DNA of 22,828 nucleotides, from positions 1 to 22,828 of the IMG/VR virus record IMGVR_UViG_3300042565_001183; one strand, written 5' to 3'. The DNA comes from a virus. The stretch's first letter is position 1. The number at the start of each line of letters is the position of its first letter. The notes beneath the pieces were generated by a model that did no database searches, was not told the DNA's origin, and saw nothing but the letters and a program-made list of their open reading frames with translations. The position numbers were made by a program, and so were the translations under genes. Shown here piece after piece: positions 1 to 8,679 of this stretch.

Positions 1-991
1 TCAGGTTAGGATTCGGAACCAGCCACTCAACGGCCTTCGGGTGGAAAACAACCGTGGAGGTGTATTTCGCAGCCTTGTAGGCGGGGTTGATGATGAATTT
101 CGTGCCCTTGGTCGCGCCAGTCGTGGAGACATAGGGAGCAACTTCGGTATAACCACCAGAACCGTTGTCGTTGAAACGCTTCGGGAACGGGCGGCTATGG
201 AACACGAATCCACCGTAAGCCTTACGGGGCAGGAGCGAGGAGCCGTTGGCACCAAGCAGATCATTAACACGATCACTCCAGCGAATGTCCTGACGGACAT
301 CTTCGTTGAGCTTGATCAGGTTCTCAATCGTGGCGCGTTCAGCGAACACGTTGAAAACGGGCGAGCCGTCATCGGTCACCGCATCACCATCATCACCAGC
401 GTTGTTCTGATAGAGACGATCATAGAGTTCACGAAGGACGCCAACCGTCAAGACGGAGGTCGGGTTCGGCAGCGAACCAAAAGTCGATCCAGTGGACTCG
501 GCAAGGCCAGGTTCCACAGAGACTTTCGTCACAGCTGCGTAGTAGTCGTTGTCATAGCGCTCAACCCACTCCTTGTTGACGTTGTCGGCAAGGATCTTGA
601 TGTAGTTGTTGACATCGTCAATCGGGAACGCCGAAGTACGAACGTCTTCCAAGCAGATCCAGTTCGACTCAATCGCCTGATGGCGGAGTTTGAAGGTTTT
701 CTGATCGAAGGCATAGCCAACGGTTTTGACAGGAGCCAAGCAGGAGTTGGCTTCGCCATCAACGCCAGTGACGCCGACATCTTCCCAACCGCTACCAACG
801 GCAACAGTGCGCTGGGCGATGGTGTTGGTGATAACCGCGCCCATATTGTCGGGGAAAGCGGATTGCGTTACGAAACGCATATAGGGATCTTTATAAAGAC
901 CCAAGCGATGTGTGCCAAGAGCGATACGTCCAGTTTCGCGTTGAAACTGATCACTAATGGCTTCACAGGTGGTAGCAGTTTGTGCTGACAT
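1..991 (-). CDS. Major capsid protein, partial (C-terminus beyond left edge)
   Basis: Reading the minus strand from an ATG at 991 gives 330 uninterrupted codons running off the left edge. The protein starts MSAQTATTCEAISDQFQRE and ends at the edge in WLVPNPNL. It is a mixed alpha/beta, acidic, soluble protein without a signal peptide, and it follows the scaffold-like gene in the usual portal-scaffold-capsid order. This position is the main reason for calling it the capsid subunit; the HK97 fold is inferred, not shown. The start is supported by the ordinary phage-like N-terminus and by a stop-rich stretch upstream. There is no Shine-Dalgarno sequence; an A/T-rich AATATACTAAT box sits directly before the ATG. 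A long open frame on the other strand (41-988) is a shadow of this gene. Confidence 0.8.
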   Translation of the reverse strand, partial: MSAQTATTCEAISDQFQRETGRIALGTHRLGLYKDPYMRFVTQSAFPDNMGAVITNTIAQRTVAVGSGWEDVGVTGVDGEANSCLAPVKTVGYAFDQKTFKLRHQAIESNWICLEDVRTSAFPIDDVNNYIKILADNVNKEWVERYDNDYYAAVTKVSVEPGLAESTGSTFGSLPNPTSVLTVGVLRELYDRLYQNNAGDDGDAVTDDGSPVFNVFAERATIENLIKLNEDVRQDIRWSDRVNDLLGANGSSLLPRKAYGGFVFHSRPFPKRFNDNGSGGYTEVAPYVSTTGATKGTKFIINPAYKAAKYTSTVVFHPKAVEWLVPNPNL

Positions 992-1002
992 ATTAGTATA
1001 TT
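992..1002 (-). promoter_or_regulatory. AATATACTAAT box directly upstream of capsid start
   Basis: On the minus strand this 11-base box abuts the capsid ATG. Near-identical boxes precede the scaffold gene, the tailspike gene and the plus-strand small-terminase-like gene. TATACT resembles a bacterial -10 element, but here it lies only three bases from the ATG, too close for a normal transcript of that gene. It may instead be an A/T-rich translation start context. Confidence 0.25.
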
Positions 1003-1144
1003 TTTTTCTATTTAGTTTAAGGGTTAGGTTTGATTGATGGGCATAGAATGTCCGTCTATCGGTTGATTTTCTGGGCCGCGACCAGAGATTTACGGCTACA
1101 AATTTTGAAGGCTAACCAGCCAGCGAGGCGTCTGCGACCAACTC

Positions 1145-1182
1145 AGACTTAAGTCTTAAGCGCAAACTATTACATTTGCGCT
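1145..1182 (-). promoter_or_regulatory. Paired dyad symmetries in the scaffold-capsid gap
   Basis: The 211-base gap between scaffold and capsid genes has no convincing ORF. It holds a perfect 12-base palindrome (AGACTTAAGTCT, 1145-1156) next to a hairpin with an 8-base stem (AGCGCAAA at 1159-1166, TTTGCGCT at 1175-1182) and an 8-base loop. A perfect TTGACA lies just upstream on the minus strand (1187-1192), without a good -10 at the right distance. There is no U-run after the stem, so it does not look like a classical terminator. A regulatory or RNA-processing site that sets capsid expression is a guess. Confidence 0.35.
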
Positions 1183-1202
1183 AAATTGTCAATAGTAGAA
1201 TT

Positions 1203-2522
1203 TTAACGGAAGATAGATTTTCCGAAATTCATCAAACTATCCACATCTTCGTCCTCTTCGCTGGTATCCGTTTCGGTAGCCTTACCAAGACTCGGAGTTG
1301 CTCCAACCAGTCCCTCCAGTTGGGTTTTAAGTTCTTTGATTTCGGCGTCCTTGGACTCGCTAACCTTCTGCAATTGGGCAGAGTAGTGGTTGATGGCCGA
1401 CTCAAGGAAGGGGACAACAGCAGCCCGTGCGAGGATGGCGCTTCGGTCTTCGACACTCAGACGATCCAGATTGGTCTCTGCGGCGTTTTTCTTGGCACTA
1501 CGGATGCTGCCATTCCATTCATCCTGCCCATCAATCTCTTGAAGGAAATTGTAGCGGTCTTCCAGATTTGTCCAAGTCTTGGCCGTGAACGCCTTCTGGA
1601 GCCTCTGGTCGTTCTCAATAAACTCCTGTTCAGATTGAGCCTTGCGGGCGTTTTCGGCCTCGGCAAGGGATTCGGCCTCACTCTGAAAACGTTCATGGTA
1701 TTGAGCCAACTCATGGTATTTATCGGCCATCTTGACGATGGACAACTGCTCCATGCGCTTAAAGTCGCTGGTTAAATCTTCCAAGGAGTCGATACGCTTG
1801 CGGGCATCGGGCTCAGTGATGGCTTGCCAGAGTTTGGAGAAGTCTGCGTCATTGGCTTCTGCGATGGCTTTCAAATCGCCCTGAAGGCCACTGAGGGGCT
1901 TTTTGATGGTTTCGACGTATTCAGGGCTTCTTTCAAAGTTTGCGGTCTTTAGCTCGCGATTAAGCTCTGCCATGCGAGTTTTATAGCCTTCCAGTTCTTC
2001 CTGAAGGGTTTTGACTGTCTCGCCTTCATATTTGCCCACCTTCTCTTTGGTGGCGTCCAGTTCGGCCTTCAAGCGATCCCGCTCCTCGCGGGCTTTTTTC
2101 ATTTCGCTTTTGATCTCTTTCCAGCTTGAGACGCCCTTCTCAGAATCATCACCTTCGGGCTTATCGGAGATGGGCTTGTCGGAGAAGTGGGGGTTCAGCG
2201 GGAGATCATCATCCGAAGTATTTTCATTTGATTTCTCTGTAGTGTTCTCCGAAGACACTTCCTTGGTAATATCTGCAACCTTCTTCTCTACCTCTTCCTT
2301 GGTTGCCTTGGTCTTGGACTCCGCCTTAACGGGAGCTTTTTTCTCCGCCTTGGGAGCTTCCTCTTTCGGGGTTTCGGCGGCGGGCTTGGGCTCTTCTTGC
2401 TGAGTTTCTGGGGCGGGTGTCTCACTCGGAGTCGGTTCTACAGGTTCTTGATTTTTGCCACCAAAGATTGTGCCAGCAAAGTCTGCGTCACCCGTGAGGG
2501 CTGAATTGAGGATATCGGCCAT
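1203..2522 (-). CDS. Scaffold-like head assembly protein
   Basis: This 439-residue protein is very hydrophilic and charged. Residues 1-130 are disordered and rich in Pro, Glu, Lys and Ala. Residues about 130-200 form a clear coiled coil (many KxxLEAEL-like heptads), and further helical segments follow. A second helical stretch near 375-405 ends in an acidic patch and a short basic C-terminus (FGKSIFR). Scaffold proteins of tailed phages typically look like this: helical, charged, with a short basic C-terminal capsid-binding tail, encoded between portal and capsid genes. No protease motif was recognised, so a protease-scaffold fusion is unlikely. The ATG at 2522 lacks a Shine-Dalgarno sequence and is preceded by AATATACTATT. 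Confidence 0.75.
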   Translation of the reverse strand: MADILNSALTGDADFAGTIFGGKNQEPVEPTPSETPAPETQQEEPKPAAETPKEEAPKAEKKAPVKAESKTKATKEEVEKKVADITKEVSSENTTEKSNENTSDDDLPLNPHFSDKPISDKPEGDDSEKGVSSWKEIKSEMKKAREERDRLKAELDATKEKVGKYEGETVKTLQEELEGYKTRMAELNRELKTANFERSPEYVETIKKPLSGLQGDLKAIAEANDADFSKLWQAITEPDARKRIDSLEDLTSDFKRMEQLSIVKMADKYHELAQYHERFQSEAESLAEAENARKAQSEQEFIENDQRLQKAFTAKTWTNLEDRYNFLQEIDGQDEWNGSIRSAKKNAAETNLDRLSVEDRSAILARAAVVPFLESAINHYSAQLQKVSESKDAEIKELKTQLEGLVGATPSLGKATETDTSEEDEDVDSLMNFGKSIFR

Positions 2523-2533
2523 AATAGTATATT
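2523..2533 (-). promoter_or_regulatory. AATATACTATT box directly upstream of scaffold start
   Basis: This box abuts the scaffold ATG exactly as the similar AATATACTAAT box abuts the capsid ATG. A further AACTAAT lies immediately upstream on the minus strand. Its role, as a -10-like element or a start-codon context, cannot be decided from sequence alone. Confidence 0.25.
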
Positions 2534-2540
2534 AGTTATG

Positions 2541-2828
2541 TTAGTTGGTTTCTTCTGAAGTTATATGAGAGAAGGGTTCTGGCAAGTCAAATTTGGGTTT
2601 ATTTACCTGTCCCTGACCCAAGGTATCAATGAGATCCATAACCTCTTGACTGCCCTCATAAAAACCCGCGCTCTTAATGAACACTGGCGACAGATCAAAA
2701 CCCTGCGCCACAGGACTACTGCTCCGCTTCGGGCGAACCCGTTTGGAGATAAACTTAAGCCCCTTTTGCATATGGGGCATGGCCCAAGTTTTACTCCACT
2801 CACGCGAATCCTGATCTGTCCAATCCAT
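2541..2828 (-). CDS. Small hypothetical protein between portal and scaffold
   Basis: This 95-residue hydrophilic protein (starts MDWTDQDSREWSKTW, ends SHITSEETN) is not one I recognise. It has no signal peptide, membrane segment or Cys cluster. Overlapping open frames on the other strand (2565-2831) and in another minus frame (2603-2803) are less likely, since this one continues the head operon with an 18-base gap to the scaffold gene. A small head-completion or scaffold-associated role is suggested only by position. The ATG at 2828 follows a candidate promoter and a 15-base direct repeat, so it may begin its own transcript. Confidence 0.6.
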   Translation of the reverse strand: MDWTDQDSREWSKTWAMPHMQKGLKFISKRVRPKRSSSPVAQGFDLSPVFIKSAGFYEGSQEVMDLIDTLGQGQVNKPKFDLPEPFSHITSEETN

Positions 2829-2840
2829 TAATAAAGTCTA

Positions 2841-2867
2841 ACTATACTCAGATTCTAACTTTGTCTA
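2841..2867 (-). promoter_or_regulatory. Candidate promoter for the scaffold-capsid transcript
   Basis: On the minus strand TAGACA (2867-2862; five of six match TTGACA) is followed after 15 bases by TATAGT (2846-2841; five of six match TATAAT). The predicted transcript would start a few bases before the ATG at 2828. The spacing is shorter than the usual 16-18, and a Bacteroidota host would use a different consensus, so this is weak. Confidence 0.3.
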
Positions 2868-2914
2868 GCACAAATAGCTTAAATTTTAATACATTCCATG
2901 CACAAATAGCTTAA
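2868..2914. repeat. Two exact 15-base direct repeats, 32 bases apart
   Basis: GCACAAATAGCTTAA occurs at 2868-2882 and again at 2900-2914, in the gap between the portal gene and the small head gene. The start-to-start distance of 32 bases is about three helical turns, so both copies face the same side of the DNA. They lie just upstream of the candidate promoter for the leftward genes, a typical arrangement for activator or repressor sites. The repeat is in noncoding sequence, so protein similarity cannot explain it. Confidence 0.7.
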
Positions 2915-2928
2915 TATGATAATATTTT

Positions 2929-5205
2929 CTATGCAGTTTGTGCGGCCATCGGGGGTCGGCCTGCGGGCCTTGCGGTTTTCTCAAGAATAAAACTGCGTGT
3001 TTTGAGATCATTAAGAGCCATCTGCTGACGAATAGTCTCCATCTTCTGTTGATGGGTTTCTTGGTTCATCATGCGCTTTTCCTGCATTTCTGCCAACTTG
3101 AGTTGCGCTTTTTGCATTTCCATCTCCATCTTGGGATCAATCTGTCCCTGTGGCTGTTGTCCAGCTTGCATAGCCTGTTCTTGTGCTTGGCTCTGTTGGG
3201 CCATCATGCGGTTGATCACCTGTTGCTCAAGCTCATCGATATAAGCTGTGAGGTTTTGAAGTTGGCGCTTGAGTTCACGGACTTCTTGCGCCCGATAACT
3301 GTTGTTAGAGAAGAAGACAAGGTGTTCGGTCACATGGTCAGCAGCAGGACGCAGAATTTGCATTGCCTGTTCATCGGCCATTTGCTGTTGACGATGGGCT
3401 TCGATAATTTCGGCAATCATCGGAATATGGGCCTCAATATGAACCGCATGGTTCTGGCTATCGTGAACCATCTGCGGAATACCCTGACGGAGATTGCCAT
3501 TCTCAAGGTTAGCAATATCAAAGTCCACCACACGGCGCGGGCCTTTGTCGGAGACGAAAAGGTTAACCTTCTGCCAACCCACACCAGAGATGCCTGCAAT
3601 GACAGAACGCAGAGTGTTTTCTTTACCCTTCTCGTCCATCAAGGAATAAAGCTCCATGAGTTGCTTACTGGCCATTTCGGTCATCACGGGGCTTCCGTCA
3701 CCCATGGCGCGAAATGCCGTGACCTTAAGGAACTGGCGCATACGCTCAATTGAAACACCTCGACGCGCACAGCGGCGGCGGAACTCAAGAGCGAGTTGCC
3801 CACCCTTATCATTAGCAGTTAGAAGGGGATTGACCGCCCTGCGGTATTGTTCGGTCAGAAGCTTGTTATATGGAGTGTAGAAAAGTTCCAGTGCTGCGGC
3901 GTTGAGCGTGGATTCTTGGCGAGCTTGCTGGACAACCTCCGTAGCAGAGCGGGCTTGGCCGTCTGGAGTTGCCTGACGCGAGCGATAGCTACCCGTATTA
4001 TTCTGCAACACTTGGCTCATCAGATTGTAGACGGGAAGACCCTGAGTGGCAATCGACGGCGGTTGAAGTTGGATCGGGGTCAGCCCACTAGGGATGAACG
4101 TATAAGGCCCAACCTCAATATATTGAAAGTCTTGGATGGCCTCGGCGTCACCTTGCAACTGGATCAAACCAGAGGTGATGGCGGCTTGGGCCGACTGACA
4201 CAGAACACGATTGGAAATCTGGATCTGGTTGTAGATCTTCTGTTTGAGTCCGCGAATCGTGTGGAAGGTTCCTTGTCCGACTCCGTAGGTAAAGATGACG
4301 AAGCACTGATTTACGTTGCCATAGCGGCTATATCGCTCGTAGAGGAAATCCGAAGAATCGCGGGAACCGATAAGCTGTGTAAACTTACCGTCGAATTCGC
4401 GGTTGTATCCATAGATCAGTTGGGCGCGGTGGTAGGCCGACTCGCCAGCGTAGAGGTCATTCTCCTTGATTTCGCGTTCAAAGTCTTCCCAGTGGGCGGT
4501 GTAGTTTTTCCATTGATCCCGTTTGGTCGAAGCCTTCCAGATTGCCTGTTTAACTGCATTGAGATTCCAGCCCAGTTCTTTCGCGGCTTTAGGATTGCGG
4601 ATGTATCGATAAAGCTCGCTCACGCTCATAGAGCGTTGGACGATGGCTACTTCGATGGACTCATCCGATACTTTGGTATCACGGGCTACCTTGAAGTCTT
4701 TGAGCCCGCAAGGCTCCCAGAAGATAGAGCGTTCATCGGGCCACATAGCGACCCCGACCCCGTCACCCACAAACTCGCGGGAAAGAAGCTGCATATTATA
4801 GGCATGGTCGCTCCACTCCTTTAGCATCCAATCAAACTCTTCAGAGATAATCTCGGAGTCCTCATTGGAGTCTCCCTGATAGGATTCCATGATGACGTTG
4901 GCAATGCGAGGCACCCCGTTCTGGAGTTCGATATACGGGGCCAAGGCGGCTTCCATAATGGCATTTGCCTCCCCGAAGTTGGCGTTGACCACATGGGTTA
5001 ACCCCTTGCTTTTTAGTTCTTCGGCATCATAGGGGGCTTCGCCATTGACCAAAGCTTGCGCCCGCGCCCGAAGATATGCCGCATCCTCATCTTGTTCGAT
5101 ATACTTGTTGGCGATTGCCACAAGGCTATCAGATGATTTGATGCGTTTTTTCGGAGGACTACCACTTTCGGGTAGATTTTCTAGTTCTGCGTTGCCTGTT
5201 GCCAT
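2929..5205 (-). CDS. Portal protein
   Basis: This 758-residue protein has the layout of a large podovirus-type portal (head-tail connector). The N-terminal 40 residues are charged and disordered. A mixed alpha/beta wing follows, then the helical stem region with IYNQIQISNRVLCQSAQ. The tract with SATEVVQQARQ and FYTPYNKLLTEQYRRAVNP (about 420-470) is like the crown-proximal helices of many portals. The last 150 residues are Gln/Met-rich coiled coil (MAQQSQAQEQAMQ), a barrel-like extension. Portals form a dodecamer at one capsid vertex through which DNA enters. The ATG at 5205 has no Shine-Dalgarno sequence. Unusually, its nearest upstream neighbours are receptor-binding genes rather than terminase. 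Confidence 0.8.
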   Translation of the reverse strand: MATGNAELENLPESGSPPKKRIKSSDSLVAIANKYIEQDEDAAYLRARAQALVNGEAPYDAEELKSKGLTHVVNANFGEANAIMEAALAPYIELQNGVPRIANVIMESYQGDSNEDSEIISEEFDWMLKEWSDHAYNMQLLSREFVGDGVGVAMWPDERSIFWEPCGLKDFKVARDTKVSDESIEVAIVQRSMSVSELYRYIRNPKAAKELGWNLNAVKQAIWKASTKRDQWKNYTAHWEDFEREIKENDLYAGESAYHRAQLIYGYNREFDGKFTQLIGSRDSSDFLYERYSRYGNVNQCFVIFTYGVGQGTFHTIRGLKQKIYNQIQISNRVLCQSAQAAITSGLIQLQGDAEAIQDFQYIEVGPYTFIPSGLTPIQLQPPSIATQGLPVYNLMSQVLQNNTGSYRSRQATPDGQARSATEVVQQARQESTLNAAALELFYTPYNKLLTEQYRRAVNPLLTANDKGGQLALEFRRRCARRGVSIERMRQFLKVTAFRAMGDGSPVMTEMASKQLMELYSLMDEKGKENTLRSVIAGISGVGWQKVNLFVSDKGPRRVVDFDIANLENGNLRQGIPQMVHDSQNHAVHIEAHIPMIAEIIEAHRQQQMADEQAMQILRPAADHVTEHLVFFSNNSYRAQEVRELKRQLQNLTAYIDELEQQVINRMMAQQSQAQEQAMQAGQQPQGQIDPKMEMEMQKAQLKLAEMQEKRMMNQETHQQKMETIRQQMALNDLKTRSFILEKTARPAGRPPMAAQTA

Positions 5206-5232
5206 TAAAGTAGAAAGTGTAAGGTGTTAAGT

Positions 5233-5778
5233 CTATTGTGTCCAGCCAGTAATAATACCATTGGAGATGGATACTGTATTGGTGTTGGTTGCGGCGTCAA
5301 CAAAAGTAATGTTGGTATTTAGCCCCAAATTTGTCGGGCGGATAATAAGCGCCGTGGCTTTATCATACATGACCGAAGCCAACGAAGCGACCACCGTTCC
5401 AGTAATTGTTGTGGTATTAGTGTTAGCGCCATCGCTCGTAAGCGTAACTGTATTAGTGAATGTTCCAACATTTGATCCGCTCATCCTCACCCACAAAAGG
5501 GCGTTGGAAGAATTGCTCGCCATGGACAGAGTATTTGTGAATGCGGTGTTATTAGTGGATACCTGCCAGTTCGTGGAATCCAAAAGAGTAACAGTGATAT
5601 TGGTCGTGAGATTAGACGCCGTCACGCGAAACGCCTTGCTCGCATTGGTTGTGCCTTGAAATCCCGAAAATGAAGTAGACCAAGGAACTGTCAAGTCATT
5701 GGTATTTGTGGTGATCGTCTGCCCGCAAAGCGAGTAAGACATCGCCAGCAATGCTAGAAGTGTATTTTTAAGGTTCAT
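5233..5778 (-). CDS. Secreted Thr/Asn-rich beta protein
   Basis: Starting at the ATG at 5778 gives 181 residues with a clear Sec signal peptide: Lys near the N-terminus, hydrophobic core LLALLAM, and cleavage probably before QT in SLCGQT. An earlier in-frame start at 5802 would bury this signal, so 5778 is preferred. The gene overlaps the tailspike gene by 11 bases, and GGAG lies just upstream of the ATG, which fits translational coupling. The mature part is mostly short Thr/Asn/Ser/Val strands, as in Ig-like or choice-of-anchor bacterial surface proteins; it also resembles the other secreted protein at 12614-14185. A role in adhesion or tail decoration is inferred. A Sec signal is unusual for a phage structural protein. 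Confidence 0.65.
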   Translation of the reverse strand: MNLKNTLLALLAMSYSLCGQTITTNTNDLTVPWSTSFSGFQGTTNASKAFRVTASNLTTNITVTLLDSTNWQVSTNNTAFTNTLSMASNSSNALLWVRMSGSNVGTFTNTVTLTSDGANTNTTTITGTVVASLASVMYDKATALIIRPTNLGLNTNITFVDAATNTNTVSISNGIITGWTQ

Positions 5779-8638
5779 AAGCTCCAAGTGGCCTCCAAAC
5801 ATTTCCCGCCCTCACATATACTGTGCTAGAAGCATCTCCATCAGTTCTAAGATAAATAGATCCATTGGGTGCAGTTGCGCTGGGTGCGCCTGATCCCGAA
5901 AGCACATTTGTTAAGTTGTATTGATCCAGCGAGGTAATCGTCAAATTTGTGTCAACTGATTTGTTTGATCCAACATTGTATATTTTGACTGCGGCGGTTT
6001 GTCCAGATTGTTCAGCGATGCAAGTTGATTGTAATGGATCACCAACGTTTAAAGTGCAATTATAAACTTCATTATTAGATCCAGAAAATTCTAACCTTGT
6101 ATTTTTGAATATTGTGTTTGCAACAAGACAATTTGAAACAAGAAAAATATTTTGATTTGCCGTTCCAGATGGCGCATAAATGCGGCAATTTTCAATAGTG
6201 ACATCTGGGGCTGGCGTCAAATCAAACAATCTTCCAACAATGGTCGTATCTTTGAATATGGCGCTAGTTCCAGTAAGACCTTGAGAACTAAATCCTCCTA
6301 GCCATTGACATTCATAACACTCCCCGCCAAATATACCCTGTCCGTTCGCGCCATAAAATGGATATTGAGAAGAACATCTTATAAATTTTGCTTTATGTTG
6401 CCAAGATCCACTTGCCACAATTGTTCCAGTTCCTTCTTTGTCAAAAACAACATTTTCAAAAACAATTCCAGTTCCGCTAGATTGTTGTAAAGCAACGCGC
6501 CCATCTGCACCAACAATAGTTAAATTTTTTAAAGTTATATAATTTGAATTTGCTGAAACATTTATTGTGTAAGATTGAGAATTTTTTATGCGAACACTAT
6601 ATGGAGAACAAAGTCCTACAATGTCAACGCCATCTGCGCCGTTAAAATTTCCAGCAACATCTTCTTCGGTATTACTTGTTCCAGCAGAAATATCATATTC
6701 TCCAGCATCAATGTATACTGTGAATTTATTTGTTGCAGATTTTGCAGCATAGTTTGGACTTGCTCCTTTTGCGGCTAACAAAGCTCTTGTCAACTCAAGC
6801 CCATTCAACAAAACAGACTTGTTTCCGCGAACAGTGCAAGATCTTGCGTTCTGACAGTATTCATATCTTTGTATTCCGTTCTGATCTGTATTGCTTTCAG
6901 AAACCCACGAATCAACATTTGCACCAAATTCATTGCCACTAAATGTTATATTTGTGTGAATTACGTTATCTTTAAAAACCGTCTGTTTTGCATCAGAAAC
7001 AAACCACGCCAACTCTGACCCTGATGTTCCGTCATAAGTATCAAGATAATTTCCAGAAATATGGACATTATCCACAAAAGTAAACCTTCCAGCACATCCG
7101 CCAATAAGCGCATTTGAAGAAACACGAAAAACATTATTTGTAACGCGCAGTGATTCAACCCTGCGCCTTACACCAAGACTTCCCTCTCCTCCGCCCGCAC
7201 CAAATGTAATATTTATACACCTTTGACAGTTTCTAAAATAATTTCCATCTATTAAAATACATCCATTGTTCCAAGAATCTCCATTAAATCCAGACCCAAT
7301 ATTTGTTATATGGTTGTTTTGAACGTAAAGAGTATCAAAGGTTCCTCCTGCAATAATCCCCATGCTTCCCTCATAAAATTGATTTGCTTGTCCAAAGTTT
7401 GTTGCAGTTCCTTCGACGTAAGCCCCTTTAATAAAGTTATTAATAATCCATCCAACTCCACCATAATTTATCTTTCCAAGGACACCAGCACTTATTGAGG
7501 CAAAATCAATCGGAGTTCCGTTTGGAGTTGAGGCCAGTTGAAAATTGCTTCCGACAGAATTGACAACGTAATATTCTGTTTCTGTGGCCAAAGGAGATCC
7601 GCCAGTTAAGCTATTGAACAACACCTTGTCTCCGTTGTTGAAAAATGAAAAACCAACACTTAGTGTGTTCCCACTTGCGTCTGAGGACGTTAGTGCGCGA
7701 GGCTGCTGATTAACTGTTCCAAAAAGATTGATATGGGTAGCGTATGTCCCCTGCTCAAGTTGCCGAATCGTGGCGGAAGATTGGTTTTGTGAATTGTTTA
7801 CTGTGTATGTGCCAACGCCGCCAGTATTTCCCGTCAGTTGAGCCGTAATCCTTGTTTCTGAAACAATTGTCCCACTACTCAAAAGCGTTTGTCCAATAAT
7901 ATTAACTCCAATTGTTCCAGCCGAAATGTTGGTGACGGTTAAAGTTGTTCCGCTAATGCTTCCTGTAAATACCGCGCCAATACCAACAACTGGCTGCTCG
8001 GAAACATTATCTCGGATAATGGCATTCATGCCAGAAATAACTAGCGGAAATGATTCCTGAAGAGCTTCCGCGCATCCGCCAAAATTAATTATTCGACATC
8101 CGACAACGCTACAATTGTCGCCAATCAAAGTAATAGCACCTATTTTTTTTCCATGTTCCCGAAGATTTTGCCAATTGCAATCCAAGGTAAGATTGGAGCA
8201 TGAGAGGTTGTTTCCAGTGCTGGTAAGAAGAGTGCTGGTCGTTGTAGCTTGAACTCTAGCCCTAATAATTGATCGTGTTCGGTGTTCGCCCTCAAAAGAT
8301 ATATTGGTAAATCCTGTCTGGTTGGCATCTTTTAAATATGTGCCAGCAGGAAAGTAAATAACACCACCACTGGGTAACGCGGCGGCAGCGGAAGCAATGG
8401 CTGTTGTAGAATCATTCGTTCCAGTAGGATCTGCCCCAAAGTCCAATACGTTTACCCTTTCGGCAAACCTAGCTGATAGCGTCCTCGCAGTATTCGACCC
8501 CGAAGCCAAAACACTACCAGTTCCTGCTGTAGCTGCTGGCAATGCCCCGACAATACGGCTATCATCTCCTTCCGCATATGTTCCTGCGGTAGTGCCAGCT
8601 ACTACTGGTAATGGGTAATATGCGGAGAGGGAGGCCAT
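5768..8638 (-). CDS. Tailspike with pectate-lyase-like beta-helix
   Basis: This 956-residue protein has a short attachment region (1-60) containing GTTAGTYAEGDDSR, shared with the 835-residue fibre. Residues 62-101 carry the VNVLDFGADPTG...ND...FPAGTYL signature that begins right-handed beta-helix domains of pectate-lyase type, and irregular NxFxxx repeats follow through most of the length. Within the helix (about 225-295 and 315-385) sit two insertion domains of kinds common in phage tail proteins, one marked by GSISGTTLTVTNIS, the other by ATETEYYVVNSV. The C-terminus (GSIYLRTDG...WRPLGAYEP) is a typical fibre cap. Such proteins bind and often cleave capsule or O-antigen. No catalytic residues can be assigned by eye. 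The central part is far more AT-rich than neighbouring genes. Confidence 0.85.
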   Translation of the reverse strand: MASLSAYYPLPVVAGTTAGTYAEGDDSRIVGALPAATAGTGSVLASGSNTARTLSARFAERVNVLDFGADPTGTNDSTTAIASAAAALPSGGVIYFPAGTYLKDANQTGFTNISFEGEHRTRSIIRARVQATTTSTLLTSTGNNLSCSNLTLDCNWQNLREHGKKIGAITLIGDNCSVVGCRIINFGGCAEALQESFPLVISGMNAIIRDNVSEQPVVGIGAVFTGSISGTTLTVTNISAGTIGVNIIGQTLLSSGTIVSETRITAQLTGNTGGVGTYTVNNSQNQSSATIRQLEQGTYATHINLFGTVNQQPRALTSSDASGNTLSVGFSFFNNGDKVLFNSLTGGSPLATETEYYVVNSVGSNFQLASTPNGTPIDFASISAGVLGKINYGGVGWIINNFIKGAYVEGTATNFGQANQFYEGSMGIIAGGTFDTLYVQNNHITNIGSGFNGDSWNNGCILIDGNYFRNCQRCINITFGAGGGEGSLGVRRRVESLRVTNNVFRVSSNALIGGCAGRFTFVDNVHISGNYLDTYDGTSGSELAWFVSDAKQTVFKDNVIHTNITFSGNEFGANVDSWVSESNTDQNGIQRYEYCQNARSCTVRGNKSVLLNGLELTRALLAAKGASPNYAAKSATNKFTVYIDAGEYDISAGTSNTEEDVAGNFNGADGVDIVGLCSPYSVRIKNSQSYTINVSANSNYITLKNLTIVGADGRVALQQSSGTGIVFENVVFDKEGTGTIVASGSWQHKAKFIRCSSQYPFYGANGQGIFGGECYECQWLGGFSSQGLTGTSAIFKDTTIVGRLFDLTPAPDVTIENCRIYAPSGTANQNIFLVSNCLVANTIFKNTRLEFSGSNNEVYNCTLNVGDPLQSTCIAEQSGQTAAVKIYNVGSNKSVDTNLTITSLDQYNLTNVLSGSGAPSATAPNGSIYLRTDGDASSTVYVRAGNVWRPLGAYEP

Positions 8639-8644
8639 TGACTA

Positions 8645-8655
8645 TTTAGTATATC
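8645..8655 (-). promoter_or_regulatory. GATATACTAAA box upstream of tailspike start
   Basis: On the minus strand this box lies six bases before the tailspike ATG (8638), in the 41-base gap after the 147-residue gene. It shares ATATACTA with the boxes before the scaffold and capsid genes. No matching -35 element is visible. Confidence 0.25.
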
Positions 8656-8679
8656 TGGATTCGGGGTTGGAGGCGACTA

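Noticed and set aside
41-988. 315-residue open frame on the plus strand
   Set aside because: It lies antiparallel to the capsid reading frame, which makes a better protein and fits the operon. Its sequence looks like a reverse-strand shadow with many Val, Arg and Gly.
2565-2831. 88-residue plus-strand frame and 66-residue second minus frame at the small head gene
   Set aside because: The minus frame 2541-2828 fits operon direction and spacing better; the others have no supporting context.
3847-4824. 325-residue plus-strand open frame inside the portal gene
   Set aside because: The portal frame has recognisable portal features and continuous coding. This frame has no motif and no start context.
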